Source of the DNA: CAWAMR01 sp963783095
GTDB lineage: Bacteria > Planctomycetota > Planctomycetia > Gemmatales > Gemmataceae
NCBI GenBank assembly: GCA_963783095.1
Contig: CAWAMR010000008.1
Span: 372,001-436,000, forward strand
Length of the DNA stretch: 64,000 nt
Direction: 5' to 3'
Shown here: piece by piece, positions 1-10,268 of the stretch
Position numbering within the stretch: position 1 is the stretch's first letter
How the letters are laid out: each line of letters opens with the position of its first letter
Translations under genes and position numbers: made by a program
Notes under the pieces: model-generated
Told to the model about the DNA's origin: nothing
The model's input: the letters and a program-made list of their open reading frames with translations, nothing else
Databases searched by the model: none

Positions 1-39
1 GATTTCTTTACTGAACACTGAACACTGAAAACTGAAAAC

Positions 40-3000
40 TTACTCGACATTCAGTCTTTCGATGAAGTCTTCGTAGTCCTTTTTCTGTTTCTTTTCCAAG
101 GAAACCTTCTCCGTGAGTTGGGCCTGAACTTTCTCGATCGCAGTTTCTTCTTTGTCGAGTTTATTCAGATACCGCTTGTGGAGATCGGAGCCTGGCGGCA
201 GCTTGTCGAGGTTCACGCGGAGCCGGGCTTGCTCCTCGTTGATGTCCTTCACTTGTGTCCGCAGCTCCTTCAAAGTCGATGAGGTTTGATAGAGCGCATC
301 GCGGAGCGAGTAGCCTTTCTTCAGTTGCTCCTTCACCGCATTGCTCGGAATGGGGCTGCTCGTCAACTCTTTGAGCCTATCTTCGCTCAAGTTGTCGATG
401 AGTTCCCGCTTGGGAATCGTCCGTTCCTCGCTTACTTCCTGCTTGACCACCTGATTGGGCTTGGCCTTGAGCGTGAAGCGGTGTTTGATGCCTGCGGCCT
501 CGATCGGCTTGTCCTTGCCGACGAAACCCCAATTGGGTCGAACCAGGTGATCCAGTTCGAAGGTGCGTTCGACGTCGCCCAGGTTGCGCAGGTGATACGA
601 CACGGTTTCCTGCTGCTTGCTGGTCGTCATCACGTCGCCCTTGACGAACTTGGCACTCATCAACTCTTCCGGATGCGTCTTCTTGACGAACCACATCTCG
701 AACCCAAGGGCGGTGACGTAGCGCTGTTGGGGCAGATCGTTGGTTCCCGGTCGCGGCGGCGGTGTTCCCTCAACGGTCAGGAGCGGGAATGTTTCGGGTT
801 TTGAATCCTTTAACTCTTCCATGAGTTGTCTTGAAACGGTGGCCCCTTTCGCCAATGCGAGCTTGATGCAATACCGTTGCGCGTTGTCGGCGTCGGGCTT
901 GATATCGTCGAGCAACTTGCGTTCCTTGGCAACTACGTGTTCCAGATAGACGGTTCGATCGACATCGGCACGGTTGCGGATGTAGTAGGTGGTCGAGCGG
1001 CGATCCTTGTGGGTCACGCGCAATTGTTCGACCGTTTGACGGGTAGGAGGAGTCCAGGGGACGTTTGTTTGGACTGCTCGGCCTTGCTGAGGCACGGCCT
1101 CACGCGCCGGCTGTGGTGCGGCGGATTCACCGATGAATTGCACCGTAAACGTGTCTTCGGGCCGGCGTTGATTGTCGGTCCAAACATCGAGGCCGAGCGT
1201 TGTGGCGAAGCCGGTCCAGTCGGTTTGACGGGTTGACTGGAACGGATCGATACGCGGCAGTTCCTCGCTGACTTCGTATTTCACCAACTCACCGGGTTTC
1301 ACCTCGACTGCGAAGCGATACAAGTCGCGCGTGCGCTCGATCGGCTTCTCGGCTTCGCCCGTCTTCCAGGCGTCCTTATCGTTCTTATCCTTGAACTGAC
1401 TCACTTTGCGGGCATCGGCAAAGCTCCAACCCGTCCGGACCTGCTGCTCCAACACCACCCTGCGAGTTTCCGGCGAACGATTCTTCACGACATAAGTTCG
1501 CGTTTGACGGAGCTTGTACTGAACGGTCAATAGCCCGTTTTCGACTTTGACCGTCATCTCGGGGCCGGGGATCACTTTGTCGAACGGCTTCACTTCGGTT
1601 CCGGTGTCGATCGCGTAGCTGATGTACCGTTCTTCGCCAGGCTGCAAATCGGCGATTCGGGCGTCGCCGGAGTAATGGGAATCGTCATAAACGGCGATCG
1701 GCCCGGACATCAGCGATTGCTTGCTGTTGTTCTTGATCTTCATGCCGAGGAGCGGATTCTTCGGATGAACGCGCTCGTTATAGATGCTCACCCGGGTCGC
1801 TTCGATAGGCTGCTCCAACACCGGGATCATCGCCGATTGTTGCCGGGGCAAGCTGACTTTTTCTTCGATGACGTAGCGGGCGGGATTGCCGAGTTCCTCA
1901 GCGGTCAAGGCGGCCTCGATCAATTCTTGATCGGTATTGGTCAGAATGCTACCGACCTGTTTCGCCATTTGCTGGGCTTTTAGTTGACTAGCCCTGTTAT
2001 TGTTGTCTGCAGGGTTTTTGTTATCATTGTTCCTTCGTTCTTGAAATTCCTGGTACGTGAGCCGGGCATTTTGCTGAACCTGAGCGGAATTCTGATACCG
2101 GTTGAAACTGTTTCCGATCCCACCCTGGAAGCCGAACTGATGCCCAAGTTTCCGACCTGACCGAGCCCTTGTTGACCGCCCTGTAGTATCTGTTGTCCAG
2201 GTTGCTGTTGCTGAATCAAACCGGAAGTGATGTTATTTGTGGCGATGCCACCACCGAATCCAGCGCCACCCTGCAAGCCGAATTGTCCTAAACCGGGGTT
2301 ATTTGCGAAGTTGGCGAGAGGCCCCTGATAAGACTGTGGACGCAATGTTGCGAACAGGGCCGGCTCAACCACCGGACGAGGGATGAACAGGGGCGGATAG
2401 AGATCCATCTGGAAGGAGATCGGTCTGCTGGAAACGAGCGTTAGTTTGACGTTGTTCCAGTCTTCGTCCGAGGTATTCTCGATGTTGGCCCAGCCGAGCA
2501 GCTTGGGCTTGTTGTCTGTGCCCATCACAAGGCGATAGCTCGTCTTCCAGATTGGGTTTTCCACGACGTAACCGACCTTCACTTCTCTTTTGCCTTCACC
2601 CTTGAAACCCAGACGGACCGATTTCTTTTGGCTGTCGTGCGCTGCCGCAACTACGTCGAGCACCGCGCCAGTTCATTTTCCAGAGTCTGGTTGAGGAACC
2701 GGAGCCTTTGAATCTGAGTGACGGGAACGCTCCGAAGGCCTTCAACGCATTTGAGATTGAGGAATTCCATCTCAGCCGTTACGGTCGAGGTCGTGCTCGG
2801 CAGCCGATGGGCCGTTTCCATGCCGATGATGACGCCGCTGAGCGTACCGGGTAAGCCGGTGTTGGTCGCTTGCAAAGTGATCTCGACCTTCTCGCCGCGG
2901 GCCTGATTGAGAATCTGCCCGAGACTTGGGTTGGTGCTCAGATCGAGTGCAAAGCTTTTCAGTGTCTTTTCGATAGGCTCCTGGCTATCGTAGCGCAGGG

Positions 3001-3334
3001 GCATGGTTTTGCCCTTGGCGTCTTCGACGACCAGGCTCTTGATGAGGTCATTGATGTCGGAGGCCGGGAATTGCAGATCGACACGGGCTTCGCCTTCAAT
3101 TTCGCCCGAGCGCTGGAAGTAGCCGACGCCGCTGTTGAACAAGACGACTTGTGTTACCGGCAGGGGATTCGTTTGCTTCAGATGCTTGCCGTTGCCGTTT
3201 CCGGCAGGCAGGGAATCCTGGACATCAGTCTTGGCCACGGTTTGGGGCGCTGTCTTCGCATCGTCTCGCCACGCGAGTGTGACTGCCACGATGGATGCGA
3301 CAACGAACAGCCCAAGTGCGCTTTTGCGAAGCAT
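40..3334 (-). CDS. Exported DUF4139-like protein, reading frame broken twice
   Basis: About 1,090 codons. The start has a hydrophobic signal peptide (ALGLFVVASIVAVTL), so export is predicted. The N-terminal part (VTQVVLFNSGVGYFQRSG, then SDINDLIKSLVV) and the middle part (GYVVENPIWKTSYRL, NIENTSDEDWNNVKLTLVS) match the pattern of DUF4139 proteins, a beta-rich family of unknown function common in planctomycetes. The middle is followed by a Gln/Gly-rich stretch and then repeated beta units (TYYIRNR, SYHLRN, TYVVKNR) with a charged coiled-coil C-terminus. Translation changes frame near 2655 (ARC.. continues as VLDVVAAAHDSQ) and near 2140 (GGIGNSFNRYQNSAQ continues as QEFQERRNN). Protein sense is kept on both sides, which favours sequence error over decay. 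Function unknown. Confidence 0.72.
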
Positions 3335-3486
3335 GGTCGTTCCTCAAGGGATAGAGACGGAGAGAGAAAGGGCGAGCGATGGGAGCAATCATACCTAAAT
3401 TGCTGCAAACGCAATAGTAAGAGTTACAGCAGTGTTACACGCGCTCAATAAAAGAACACAAATGAAAGGGAATTGTTGGCTTTGAC

Positions 3487-3640
3487 TCAAAATTCTAAAT
3501 CGCAAATTCCAAATCACAAACAAATCCAAAATCCCAATGAAGACATGAAAACTAATCCTTGGCGGTTGAGGGGTATGCGTTTTGTTCATTTTGTAATTGG
3601 AATTTGTTTGTGATTTGCGATTTGGATTTTGGGATTTTTG
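3487..3640. repeat. AT-rich imperfect inverted repeat
   Basis: The left part holds AAATCACAAACAAAT and the right part its reverse complement, embedded in longer stretches of the type CAAATTCC/AATCCAAAATCCCAA. It lies in the 580-bp gene-free gap upstream of the DUF4139-like gene. It looks like an intergenic low-complexity repeat. No gene or promoter could be assigned. Confidence 0.5.
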
Positions 3641-3712
3641 AGTCGAAGCCGGAGTTGTCTGTACTGCTAATGTCGAAAATCTTTGCGCCGTACAGAGAGT
3701 TAGGGCGATTTC

Positions 3713-3865
3713 TCGCCGAAGGCGAGCGTCGGGGCGTTAGCCCGACGTGGGCTCCACCCACTGTTGCTTGGATTTAATTCAAGCGGCGAATGTCCGGTGC
3801 AAAGAGGAGCGGTTCGGCAGATGCAGTCCACGTCGGGCTAACGCCCCGACGCTCGCCTTCGGCGA
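3713..3865. repeat. Inverted repeat with perfect 38-nt arms
   Basis: Positions 3713-3750 are exactly reverse-complementary to 3828-3865, separated by 77 nt. Each arm is itself partly palindromic (CTCGCCTTCGGCGAG and GTCGGGCTAACGCCCCGAC). It lies at the 3' end of the convergent methyltransferase gene. Consistent with a dispersed intergenic hairpin repeat; it may also act in transcript termination. Confidence 0.8.
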
Positions 3866-3912
3866 GCCTTTGACTCTTTTGGTTGCGGCTACGCCGCGCT
3901 GTGAAACTGTGA

Positions 3913-4876
3913 TTACCGGGGTCGCTGGGCCATTGCCATGATGCAGTCCGATCGTCCGGCCAGGAAGCATAACCAGGTGGCCAATCGGGCTACTGTTTTG
4001 AGGCGTAAAAGATGTTGAAAGAGATTGGCCTCTCCTGCCTGGATCGCGGTGCGAGCGGATTGCCGCAACCATTCGGGATGAGCTTCCATCCGCACGGTTT
4101 GAATCTGAAATCCAGCCACTTCGAGCATGGTTTGCAGGGTCGAAGTAGTGAAATGGGTGAGGTGTCGAGGCAGTTCGAGGGCGAACCAGTTGTGTGTGAA
4201 CCAACGATAGGGCCAGCTATCGATATTCGGCACAGTAACATAGAGCTTTCCGCCGGGAGCAAGCAGCCGATAGGCTGCCCGGATGCATTCCATAGGTTGA
4301 TGAACGTGCTCCAGCGAACTCCACATACAAACTACATCGAAGCTGTTGGGCCGTAACTTCGGATGGGGCAAGGTTCCGGCATAGACTTTCAGGCCCAGCC
4401 TTTCGCAACTCCCGGACGACTTCCACAGAGGCATCCATTCCCGTCACGTTCCAACCTTGTTCACGCATCCGACAAAGATATTCCCCGCCTCCGCAGCCGA
4501 AATCGAGGAGTCTGCCTTCGCCCAACCACGGTAACGATCGGCGTTCGGGACAGGGTCGGCCGGTAAAACGCCGAAAGGGATACCAGCGGCGACGCGGCTT
4601 TCGCGTCAGGCTTGCCCGTCGATGCGGCTCATACCCGATAGGGTAGAATCGATCCATACTCTCAAACGTGGGCCGGGGATTCGTGAATTTCAATCCGCAC
4701 CGGTCGCAGCGGACGATGGCGAATCGCAGCCCGGTGGAACCTGGATAGTTATCAGCTCCTTCGATAACTGGATGCCAATGATCGTGCCGGCACATCGGAC
4801 ATGGAACTTCTTCCCATGTCATCATGGAAGAAGTCGCCCCAACGAGGGGGGCAGCCAAATCCGTAGCGGTCACCAT
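3913..4876 (-). CDS. Class I SAM-dependent methyltransferase with N-terminal zinc-binding segment, frame broken once
   Basis: The start at 4876 is preferred because GAGAGG lies 9 nt upstream of ATG. The N-terminus has two CxxC pairs (CPMCRHDH, CDRCGLKF), typical of the zinc ribbon fused to Methyltransf_11/23 enzymes. The SAM-binding motif I is LLDFGCGGGEYL, followed by GMDAS. After a frame shift near 4400 come FDVVCMWSSLEHVHQP and LLAPGGKLYVTVPN, the usual motif II/III region of enzymes that methylate small molecules or sugars. The C-terminus (HLTHFTTSTLQTMLEVAGF) fits the same family. Substrate not predictable. One apparent single-base error separates the halves. Confidence 0.78.
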
Positions 4877-5087
4877 CGAGCCAATCCTCTCTCCAGGTTC
4901 GAGCGGGAAAAACACCGGCCCGAAGGAATACCTCCTATATCGCCCAAACGCAAAATGGTCAACCCGGACTGACGGAATGATCTGGCAATCAAACAATGAC
5001 CAACGCTATTCCGTTGTGTCGAATTCGGGTAGTTTCTGTAATACTCCGGGCGGCGAGGAATGAGAAGCGGCGAACCCGGACAAAATC

Positions 5088-5351
5088 GTGCTATTCGGTT
5101 CGGCAGCGCACGGCACCATGAAGCCCGACAGCGATTATGACTTTCTGGTGATCGTAAAGCGCAAGTTCTCCTATTGGCATTTGTTGAACAAAATCGAGCG
5201 ACATTTGCGGGGAAAAGGTGCCCCCGTCGATATCGTCCTTGTCACTTCGGCCGATGCGCACCGCTATCGAGACACACACTGCCTGGTGATTGGCCCTGCC
5301 TTGAAAGAGGGGAGAGTCATTTATGACTCCGAAGCGCCGGCCGCCGAATGA
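5088..5351 (+). pseudogene. MNT-type nucleotidyltransferase domain protein, N-terminus missing
   Basis: The sequence KIVLFGSAAHGTMKPDSDYDFLVIV carries the GSxxxG...DSDxD signature of minimal nucleotidyltransferases (MNT), which pair with HEPN proteins as toxin-antitoxin modules. An in-frame TGA nine codons upstream of the motif, with no start between, means the usual N-terminal helix is lost or in another frame. The given start is a GTG inside the motif and is not the natural start. The stop overlaps the start of the HEPN remnant at 5323, the normal arrangement of MNT-HEPN pairs. As read, it is unlikely to be functional. Confidence 0.6.
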
Positions 5352-5391
5352 CCCACGCGAATGGCTGAATCGAGCGCGCGGGAAGAAATAA
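5323..5391 (+). pseudogene. HEPN-domain protein, only the first 22 codons remain
   Basis: MTPKRRPPNDPREWLNRAR is the typical opening of planctomycete HEPN proteins that follow an MNT gene, overlapping its end in another frame. The reading frame stops at 5391 before any of the Rx4-6H catalytic region. The sequence then changes to unrelated coding similarity, so the break looks like recombination. Confidence 0.5.
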
Positions 5392-5621
5392 TCGCCCTAC
5401 ATCCCGTTTTTCCAGCCGACCCCCATGGCATCCTCGATCCCGGCATTCGCTGGTTCCCAGCCGATGAAGCCTTTCGCGAAAAACGCGCCGACCAGTTGAT
5501 GCCGCGGTTGGTGTCCATGGGCGAGCCGAGCGGCATAAAACCAATGATTGATCGCACCCTGAAGTTTCCGATGGAGAAGGTGAAAAATCGATTCAACCCC
5601 GTTTCACGGCATGGCGCGTAA
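5392..5621 (+). pseudogene. Fragment resembling the N-terminus of a DEAD/DEAH restriction-type enzyme
   Basis: The frame reads ILDPGIRWFPADEAFREKRADQLMPRLV. From family knowledge this resembles the opening of large DNA-helicase/restriction subunits, which usually read DPxxRWFPADEALRE...LLPPLV. After about 45 residues similarity is lost (IKPMIDRTLKFPMEKV) and the frame stops. It is joined directly to the HEPN remnant. Recognition rests on memory of the family and should be searched. Confidence 0.4.
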
Positions 5622-5787
5622 AGGGTTCCCGATCTTCCCTATTTTGTTTTGTCTTGTACTTCCTGAATTCACCGTTTAGGATCAATGTTAGAGATGTGGG
5701 AGCGAAGCTATGCCCTCTTCCGGACGAGGACACTTCCCTTTCCCCATTCGTCCCCGGCAGTTCGTGCCGACACCCCGAGTAAGCGAC

Positions 5788-7512
5788 ATGGCACAGTTTT
5801 ATACCGAAGATGAAGCAGCGGAGAAGGTGAGCCTTCCTGTCGACGAGTTCAAACGTCGTTTGCGCGATGACTGGAAGCATATCAAACCGCTCCGCGACGG
5901 CAGTAAGAACCGTTATCGTGCGGAAGTCATCGATGAACTGGCACGCAGCCTGGGTCTGGGCAGCAGTGACCCTGACTTGAACGCAGCCCACTCCAGTGAA
6001 GAATTGAATGTACCCATTCATCTGGACCTGGAAGATTCCGGCCCCGCGCCGGTCGTAGAACCTAAACCCAAGGCGGAAAAGTCACGAAGTCAGCCAACTG
6101 AGGAAGTTGAGAATCTGATCGTTCTTGAGGAGGAAAGTTCAACACCCGGCGGTGAAGATGTGTTTGTTCTTGCGGACGATTCTGCGCCGGCCCCGCCCCC
6201 AAAATCGGCACCGGCATCGTCCTCCAAATTGGGTGTCAAGCCGGACAGCGACGTTCGACTGGAGAAGTCCGACCGAAAGACAAAAAAGAAATCCGATGAC
6301 TCGGATTCAATCGTGACTGAAGAAATCGATTTGGGTGTGATGGCAGGTGGAAGCAGCGGAAAATTGACGGGGTCGAGCAAGAAAAAGCTTTCTCCAAGTT
6401 CCTCCAAGATCAATAAAGGAGGGTCCGGAAAGATCAGCAACCTCGACAAGACCACCGTCCCACCCGAGGAGGATAGCAGTGAGTTCGAATTGAGTCTGGA
6501 CGTGGACAGTAGTGATGAGTTTGAACTGTCGCTATCGGAGGACAGCAGCGGTGAAATTTCACTGGGAGATGTCTCCGCCGGCACCGCAGGCCCCAGGAGT
6601 GGAATCAATCTCGGCAATCCTCTGGATTCGGGACTGTCTCTGGAGGACAGCGGCACCGGCGTGAAGAATGGCGGCCCCAAGAGTGGCACGTCCAAGACCG
6701 GTAAGAAAAATCCGTCTGCGCCGAAACCGGCAGCGGATGAGGAAGAGATCGACTTTGAACTCAGTCTCGATACACCCGGGGCATCCAGCAAAGGACTGGG
6801 CAGCAGCAAATCTTCAAGGGATCTTGCAGATTCGGACAGCGAATTTGAATTGACGCTGGACGGTGAATCCGGTTTGAGCGACTCTCTGGAAGTGGATACG
6901 GGCGACCTTACGGGCGGCGAGCAGAAGGGCGATATCTTCGAGACCGATTTCGAGATTCCCGCGCTGGACGATGACTCCGCGTCGGAAGCGGTAGCTCTCG
7001 ATGATGCCGATACCGATCTGGAAAGCTCCGACTTCGATTTGGCGGTCTCCGAAGAGGACGTCGGCCTCAACGATGAAAGCGCCAGTGAAGTGGTGGCGAT
7101 CGATGATGAAACCGAAGCGACCAAGCCAAAACCCAAGAAGAAAAAGCCGGCGAAACCTGCCCAGGATGAATCCGATGTTGTCGTCGCGGACGACGATGCG
7201 GTCAGCTTCGACGATATGGATCTCGATCACGGCATGTCGGCCAGCAAGGCGCTGGAAGGCGTCACTCCCGACGAGGAAGGCGAAGGCGAGGAGGCTGAGC
7301 CTGGGCAAGTGCAAACGGTCTATGTGGGAACTGCTCCCTGGGGTGTCTTCCCCGCACTTGTGCTTTTGCCGGCCGTCGTCATTGTGTTCATTGCCGGGTT
7401 GATGGGCTACGAATTGATGCACAGCATCTGGGGTTACCATCAGCCGACGAAGCCGACGAGTATAGTCGTGGACAATGTTGCACAGATGTTTGACATGAAA
7501 CCAAAAGAATAA
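5788..7512 (+). CDS. Acidic repeat-rich membrane protein with N-terminal HTH-like domain
   Basis: I chose ATG 5788 (MAQFYTEDEAAEKVSLP) because the conserved-looking domain begins there; an upstream ATG at 5710 is possible. The N-terminal ~70 residues (DEAAEKVSLPVDEFKRRL, NRYRAEVIDELARSLGL) look like a MerR/excisionase-type helix-turn-helix segment. The next ~430 residues are strongly acidic and low-complexity, with a recurring EFELSLD/DFELSLD/EFELTLD unit and Lys/Ser-rich spacers. Near the C-terminus a hydrophobic segment (GVFPALVLLPAVVIVFIAGL) predicts one membrane anchor, so the acidic part is probably cytoplasmic. Found in planctomycetes; no established function known to me. Confidence 0.7.
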   Translation: MAQFYTEDEAAEKVSLPVDEFKRRLRDDWKHIKPLRDGSKNRYRAEVIDELARSLGLGSSDPDLNAAHSSEELNVPIHLDLEDSGPAPVVEPKPKAEKSRSQPTEEVENLIVLEEESSTPGGEDVFVLADDSAPAPPPKSAPASSSKLGVKPDSDVRLEKSDRKTKKKSDDSDSIVTEEIDLGVMAGGSSGKLTGSSKKKLSPSSSKINKGGSGKISNLDKTTVPPEEDSSEFELSLDVDSSDEFELSLSEDSSGEISLGDVSAGTAGPRSGINLGNPLDSGLSLEDSGTGVKNGGPKSGTSKTGKKNPSAPKPAADEEEIDFELSLDTPGASSKGLGSSKSSRDLADSDSEFELTLDGESGLSDSLEVDTGDLTGGEQKGDIFETDFEIPALDDDSASEAVALDDADTDLESSDFDLAVSEEDVGLNDESASEVVAIDDETEATKPKPKKKKPAKPAQDESDVVVADDDAVSFDDMDLDHGMSASKALEGVTPDEEGEGEEAEPGQVQTVYVGTAPWGVFPALVLLPAVVIVFIAGLMGYELMHSIWGYHQPTKPTSIVVDNVAQMFDMKPKE

Positions 7513-7586
7513 GGTTGCGGGTGGCGGAAAAAGCATAAACTAATCGCAAAGAGCTGTTCATCGGTCTTCATCCGAAGGAAACTCCG

Positions 7587-9591
7587 ATGCGATCCCATCT
7601 TGCATTTTCCATTTTGGTTTTCGGTATCTTCTTTTCGGACAGTCAGGCACTGTCTGCTGCTCCTCTCAAACAAAAGGATCCGATCCAGGCAGCAATCAAA
7701 AAAGGGGCTGATTACCTCATTGCTGTCCATCGACCCGCGCCGAACTACAACGGCGGTTCAAATGCCATGGGAACCGCCTGTCTTGCGGGCCTGGCGCTGT
7801 TGGAGAGTGGCGTTTCCGAGAAAAACCCTTCGCTGCAAAACATCGTCAACTACGTGCGTGCGGGCTGCCTGAAAGAAAACGGAACCTATCAGGTATCGCT
7901 GTGCATCATGTTTCTCGATCAACTCGGACATCCGGCGGATCGGGTGTTTATCCAGTTCCTCGGCTATCGCTTGATGAGCGGGCAAACTGCTGGAGGAGGT
8001 TGGAGTTATCAATCGGACGGCTATGCACTCAACCCGCAGGCAGAGACCTATTTGCGCAACTCATTCCTCACCGAATACAGACTAACAAGCAAACCGGCAC
8101 CTGTGAAGGATCGGCCACCCGTAGTTAAGGATCAGCCAAGGCCGGACATTGAGATCAAAACGAACGACCCACCGCCGAAAAAGGAGCCGCCCAAGAAAGT
8201 GACTCCCAAAGCAGAGCTGCCTGCACTCGCGCCATCGGTAAAGAGGTTGATCAATGAAATGGGCCGTAACCCAAAAAATCCGGGAGCTTTGCAGCCTGCT
8301 TTCAACGGCAGAGCCGGCATGGATGGCGACAATTCCAACACTCAATTCGCCACGCTGGGTTTGTGGTGCGCACGCAAACATGGAGTTCCGGTCGAAAATG
8401 CGATGCGCGCTCTTGATACGCGATTTCGCCAGAATCAGGGTGGAGACGGTGGCTGGTGCTATTCCGGCGGGGTCGGTTCCACGCCGACGATGACTTGTGC
8501 CGGTTTGATTGCCCTCGCGGTGACATACGGTGCAACCGAATCGGTATTGAAGAGCGGCTCCAATGTCAAAGCACCCGCGAAGAAGGACAATCGCCCGGAT
8601 CTCGGTGACGATAACGCGGTCAAGGCCGGGCTCAATTACCTTGGGGCTTGCATCCAGGGAGGCCCGCCCAATGGTAAAATGCCGATGAGGGCTTTCAACA
8701 ATTTCTTAACGGGCAATTTATATTTCTTGTGGTCGTTAGAACGGGTCGGCGTGATTTACGGCTTGACGACCATTGGCAAGCAGGACTGGTATGAGTTCGG
8801 AGCGGATGCCCTGGTGAACTCCCAAATGGCAGATGGAAGCTGGAACGCCATCGGGTATCCGGGTGCAAGCCCGGAGATAAGCACACCGTTCGCTCTTCTG
8901 TTTCTGAATCGCGCCAATGTGGCAAGAGATCTCTCTGCATCCCTCAAAGGCAAAGTCCATGATCCCGGGATTTCGACTCTGCGCGGCGGCGATCTCACCA
9001 AATTCCTACCGGACCCACATAGCGATCCTTCAAAGACTACGCCTGGCGATACCATCGATCCCATGCCAATCGGTGAAGCTCCCATTGTCAATCCGATGGC
9101 ACCTGTTGCCAAACCCGACGATGACTTCGACGCACAAGCTGCCAAACTCACGACTGGACTTATCCATGCTTCCGGCCAGCAAAGGACGGAAATGATCGCG
9201 ATGTTGCGCGATACCAAAGGGTCGGTTTACACCAAAGCCTCGCCGCGCAGCAACTCAAATAAAGGATGATTCGCAGTCCCAAGTTCGTGAAGCGCTCGAT
9301 AGCCGGCTAACACGCATGACGGTTGGGACTCTGCGGGATATGCTTGAAGATGAGAATGCAGAAGTTCGTCGCGGGTCGGCAGTTGCGTGCGGATTGAAAG
9401 GGGAAAAGCAACTCGTTCCCAATCTGATAACCTGTTTGGCGGATAAGGAGACCCCGGTCGTTCATGCTGCTCATGGCTCGCTAAAGAGTTTGTCGAGTAA
9501 AGATTTTGGTCCTTTGCTCGAAACCGATGACGCCGAGAAGGCTCGCTCCATAATTGCCTGGCGCAACTGGTGGAAAACGCAACAGAAGTAG
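7587..9591 (+). CDS. Exported prenyltransferase/squalene-oxidase-repeat protein with C-terminal HEAT repeats
   Basis: It begins with a signal peptide (HLAFSILVFGIFFSDSQALSA). Alpha-alpha toroid repeats follow (GADYLIAVHRP, GTACLAGLALLESG, GGGWSYQSDG, NSNTQFATLGLWCARKHGV, GGDGGWCYSGGVGSTPTMTCAGLIAL), the fold shared by squalene cyclases and prenyltransferases. The DxDD cyclase motif was not seen, so an enzyme activity is not claimed. The first frame stops at 9269, but the +1 frame continues with DDSQSQVREALDSRLTRMTVGTLRDML and HEAT-like helices to 9591, a usual ending of this planctomycete family. One frame break near 9250 is inferred. A Pro/Lys-rich linker interrupts the toroid around residue 180-210. 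Confidence 0.75.
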
Positions 9592-9744
9592 TCTCAATCG
9601 AGCCAGGGTTTTGGCTCGGTATAACCTTCTGCGCGAATCCTTTTTCGCTCGTTTGCCTCTAATGAAGTGAATTGCCGGCCGTTGTGAATAAGATAGTTTT
9701 TTGCAACGCCGTTCAATCGGATCATTCCTGTAAGGAGCGTAACG

Positions 9745-10080
9745 ATGGCAAGCCCGAATGTACTTGAATTTGGTGCCGACAACTGGCAACAAGAGGTTCT
9801 TCAAAGCGCTGTCCCCGTGTTGGTCGATTTCTGGGCACCATGGTGCGGCCCGTGCCGACAGCTCACACCCATTGTCGATCGCATTGCCGATCAGTTTGCA
9901 GGACGAGTGAAAGTGGGGAAAGTGAACGTGGATGAGAACTTTGAACTCGCGAACGAGTTCGGCATCTCCACAATACCGCGGCTTCTCGTTTTCAAGGGGA
10001 GTGCTCAACCGATTCATCAAATCGTTGGACTAACCACGGAAATCGAACTTACCAAGATGCTCAATCAATTGTTGGCATAA
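9745..10080 (+). CDS. trxA: Thioredoxin
   Basis: Intact 111-residue thioredoxin. The active site is FWAPWCGPC (WCGPC redox pair), with the cis-proline region ISTIPRLLVF and the structural KVNVDEN strand in place. It reduces protein disulfides in the cytoplasm; no signal peptide is present. Start ATG 9745 has GTAAGGAG upstream. It stands alone between the prenyltransferase-repeat gene and the FHA gene, followed at once by a hairpin. The normal length and unbroken frame make it one of the best-supported genes here. Confidence 0.96.
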   Translation: MASPNVLEFGADNWQQEVLQSAVPVLVDFWAPWCGPCRQLTPIVDRIADQFAGRVKVGKVNVDENFELANEFGISTIPRLLVFKGSAQPIHQIVGLTTEIELTKMLNQLLA

Positions 10081-10086
10081 ATAGAG

Positions 10087-10140
10087 CGTCAGAGGACGGG
10101 GACAGAGGCCAGTTCTTGCTCTGCCCTCCGTCCTCTGGCG
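10087..10140 (+). terminator. Probable terminator hairpin after trxA
   Basis: CGTCAGAGGACGG (10087-10099) pairs with CCGTCCTCTGGCG (10128-10140) with one mismatch, starting 7 nt after the trxA stop and followed by TTCTGTCTTTT. Length and position fit an intrinsic-like terminator with a long loop. Confidence 0.5.
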
Positions 10141-10268
10141 TTCTGTCTTTTGTGCTCCGGCGCAAATTCTGGAACTCTTCCTTTCTTTCCCATTCTTCCT
10201 CAACTTCCGAAAAATCCTAAGCCGATACATAATCCGGGTCTTCCATGTTTTGTGCGAGGTGCCTGGAT

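Noticed and set aside
6090..7136. 348-residue open frame opposite the acidic repeat gene
   Set aside because: It is the antisense of a biased, acidic, Ser-rich gene and consists of Ser/Leu/Pro runs; no start signal or domain.
7587..9269. Squalene-hopene cyclase
   Set aside because: Toroid repeats are present but the DxDD catalytic motif and usual length are not, and the protein is exported.
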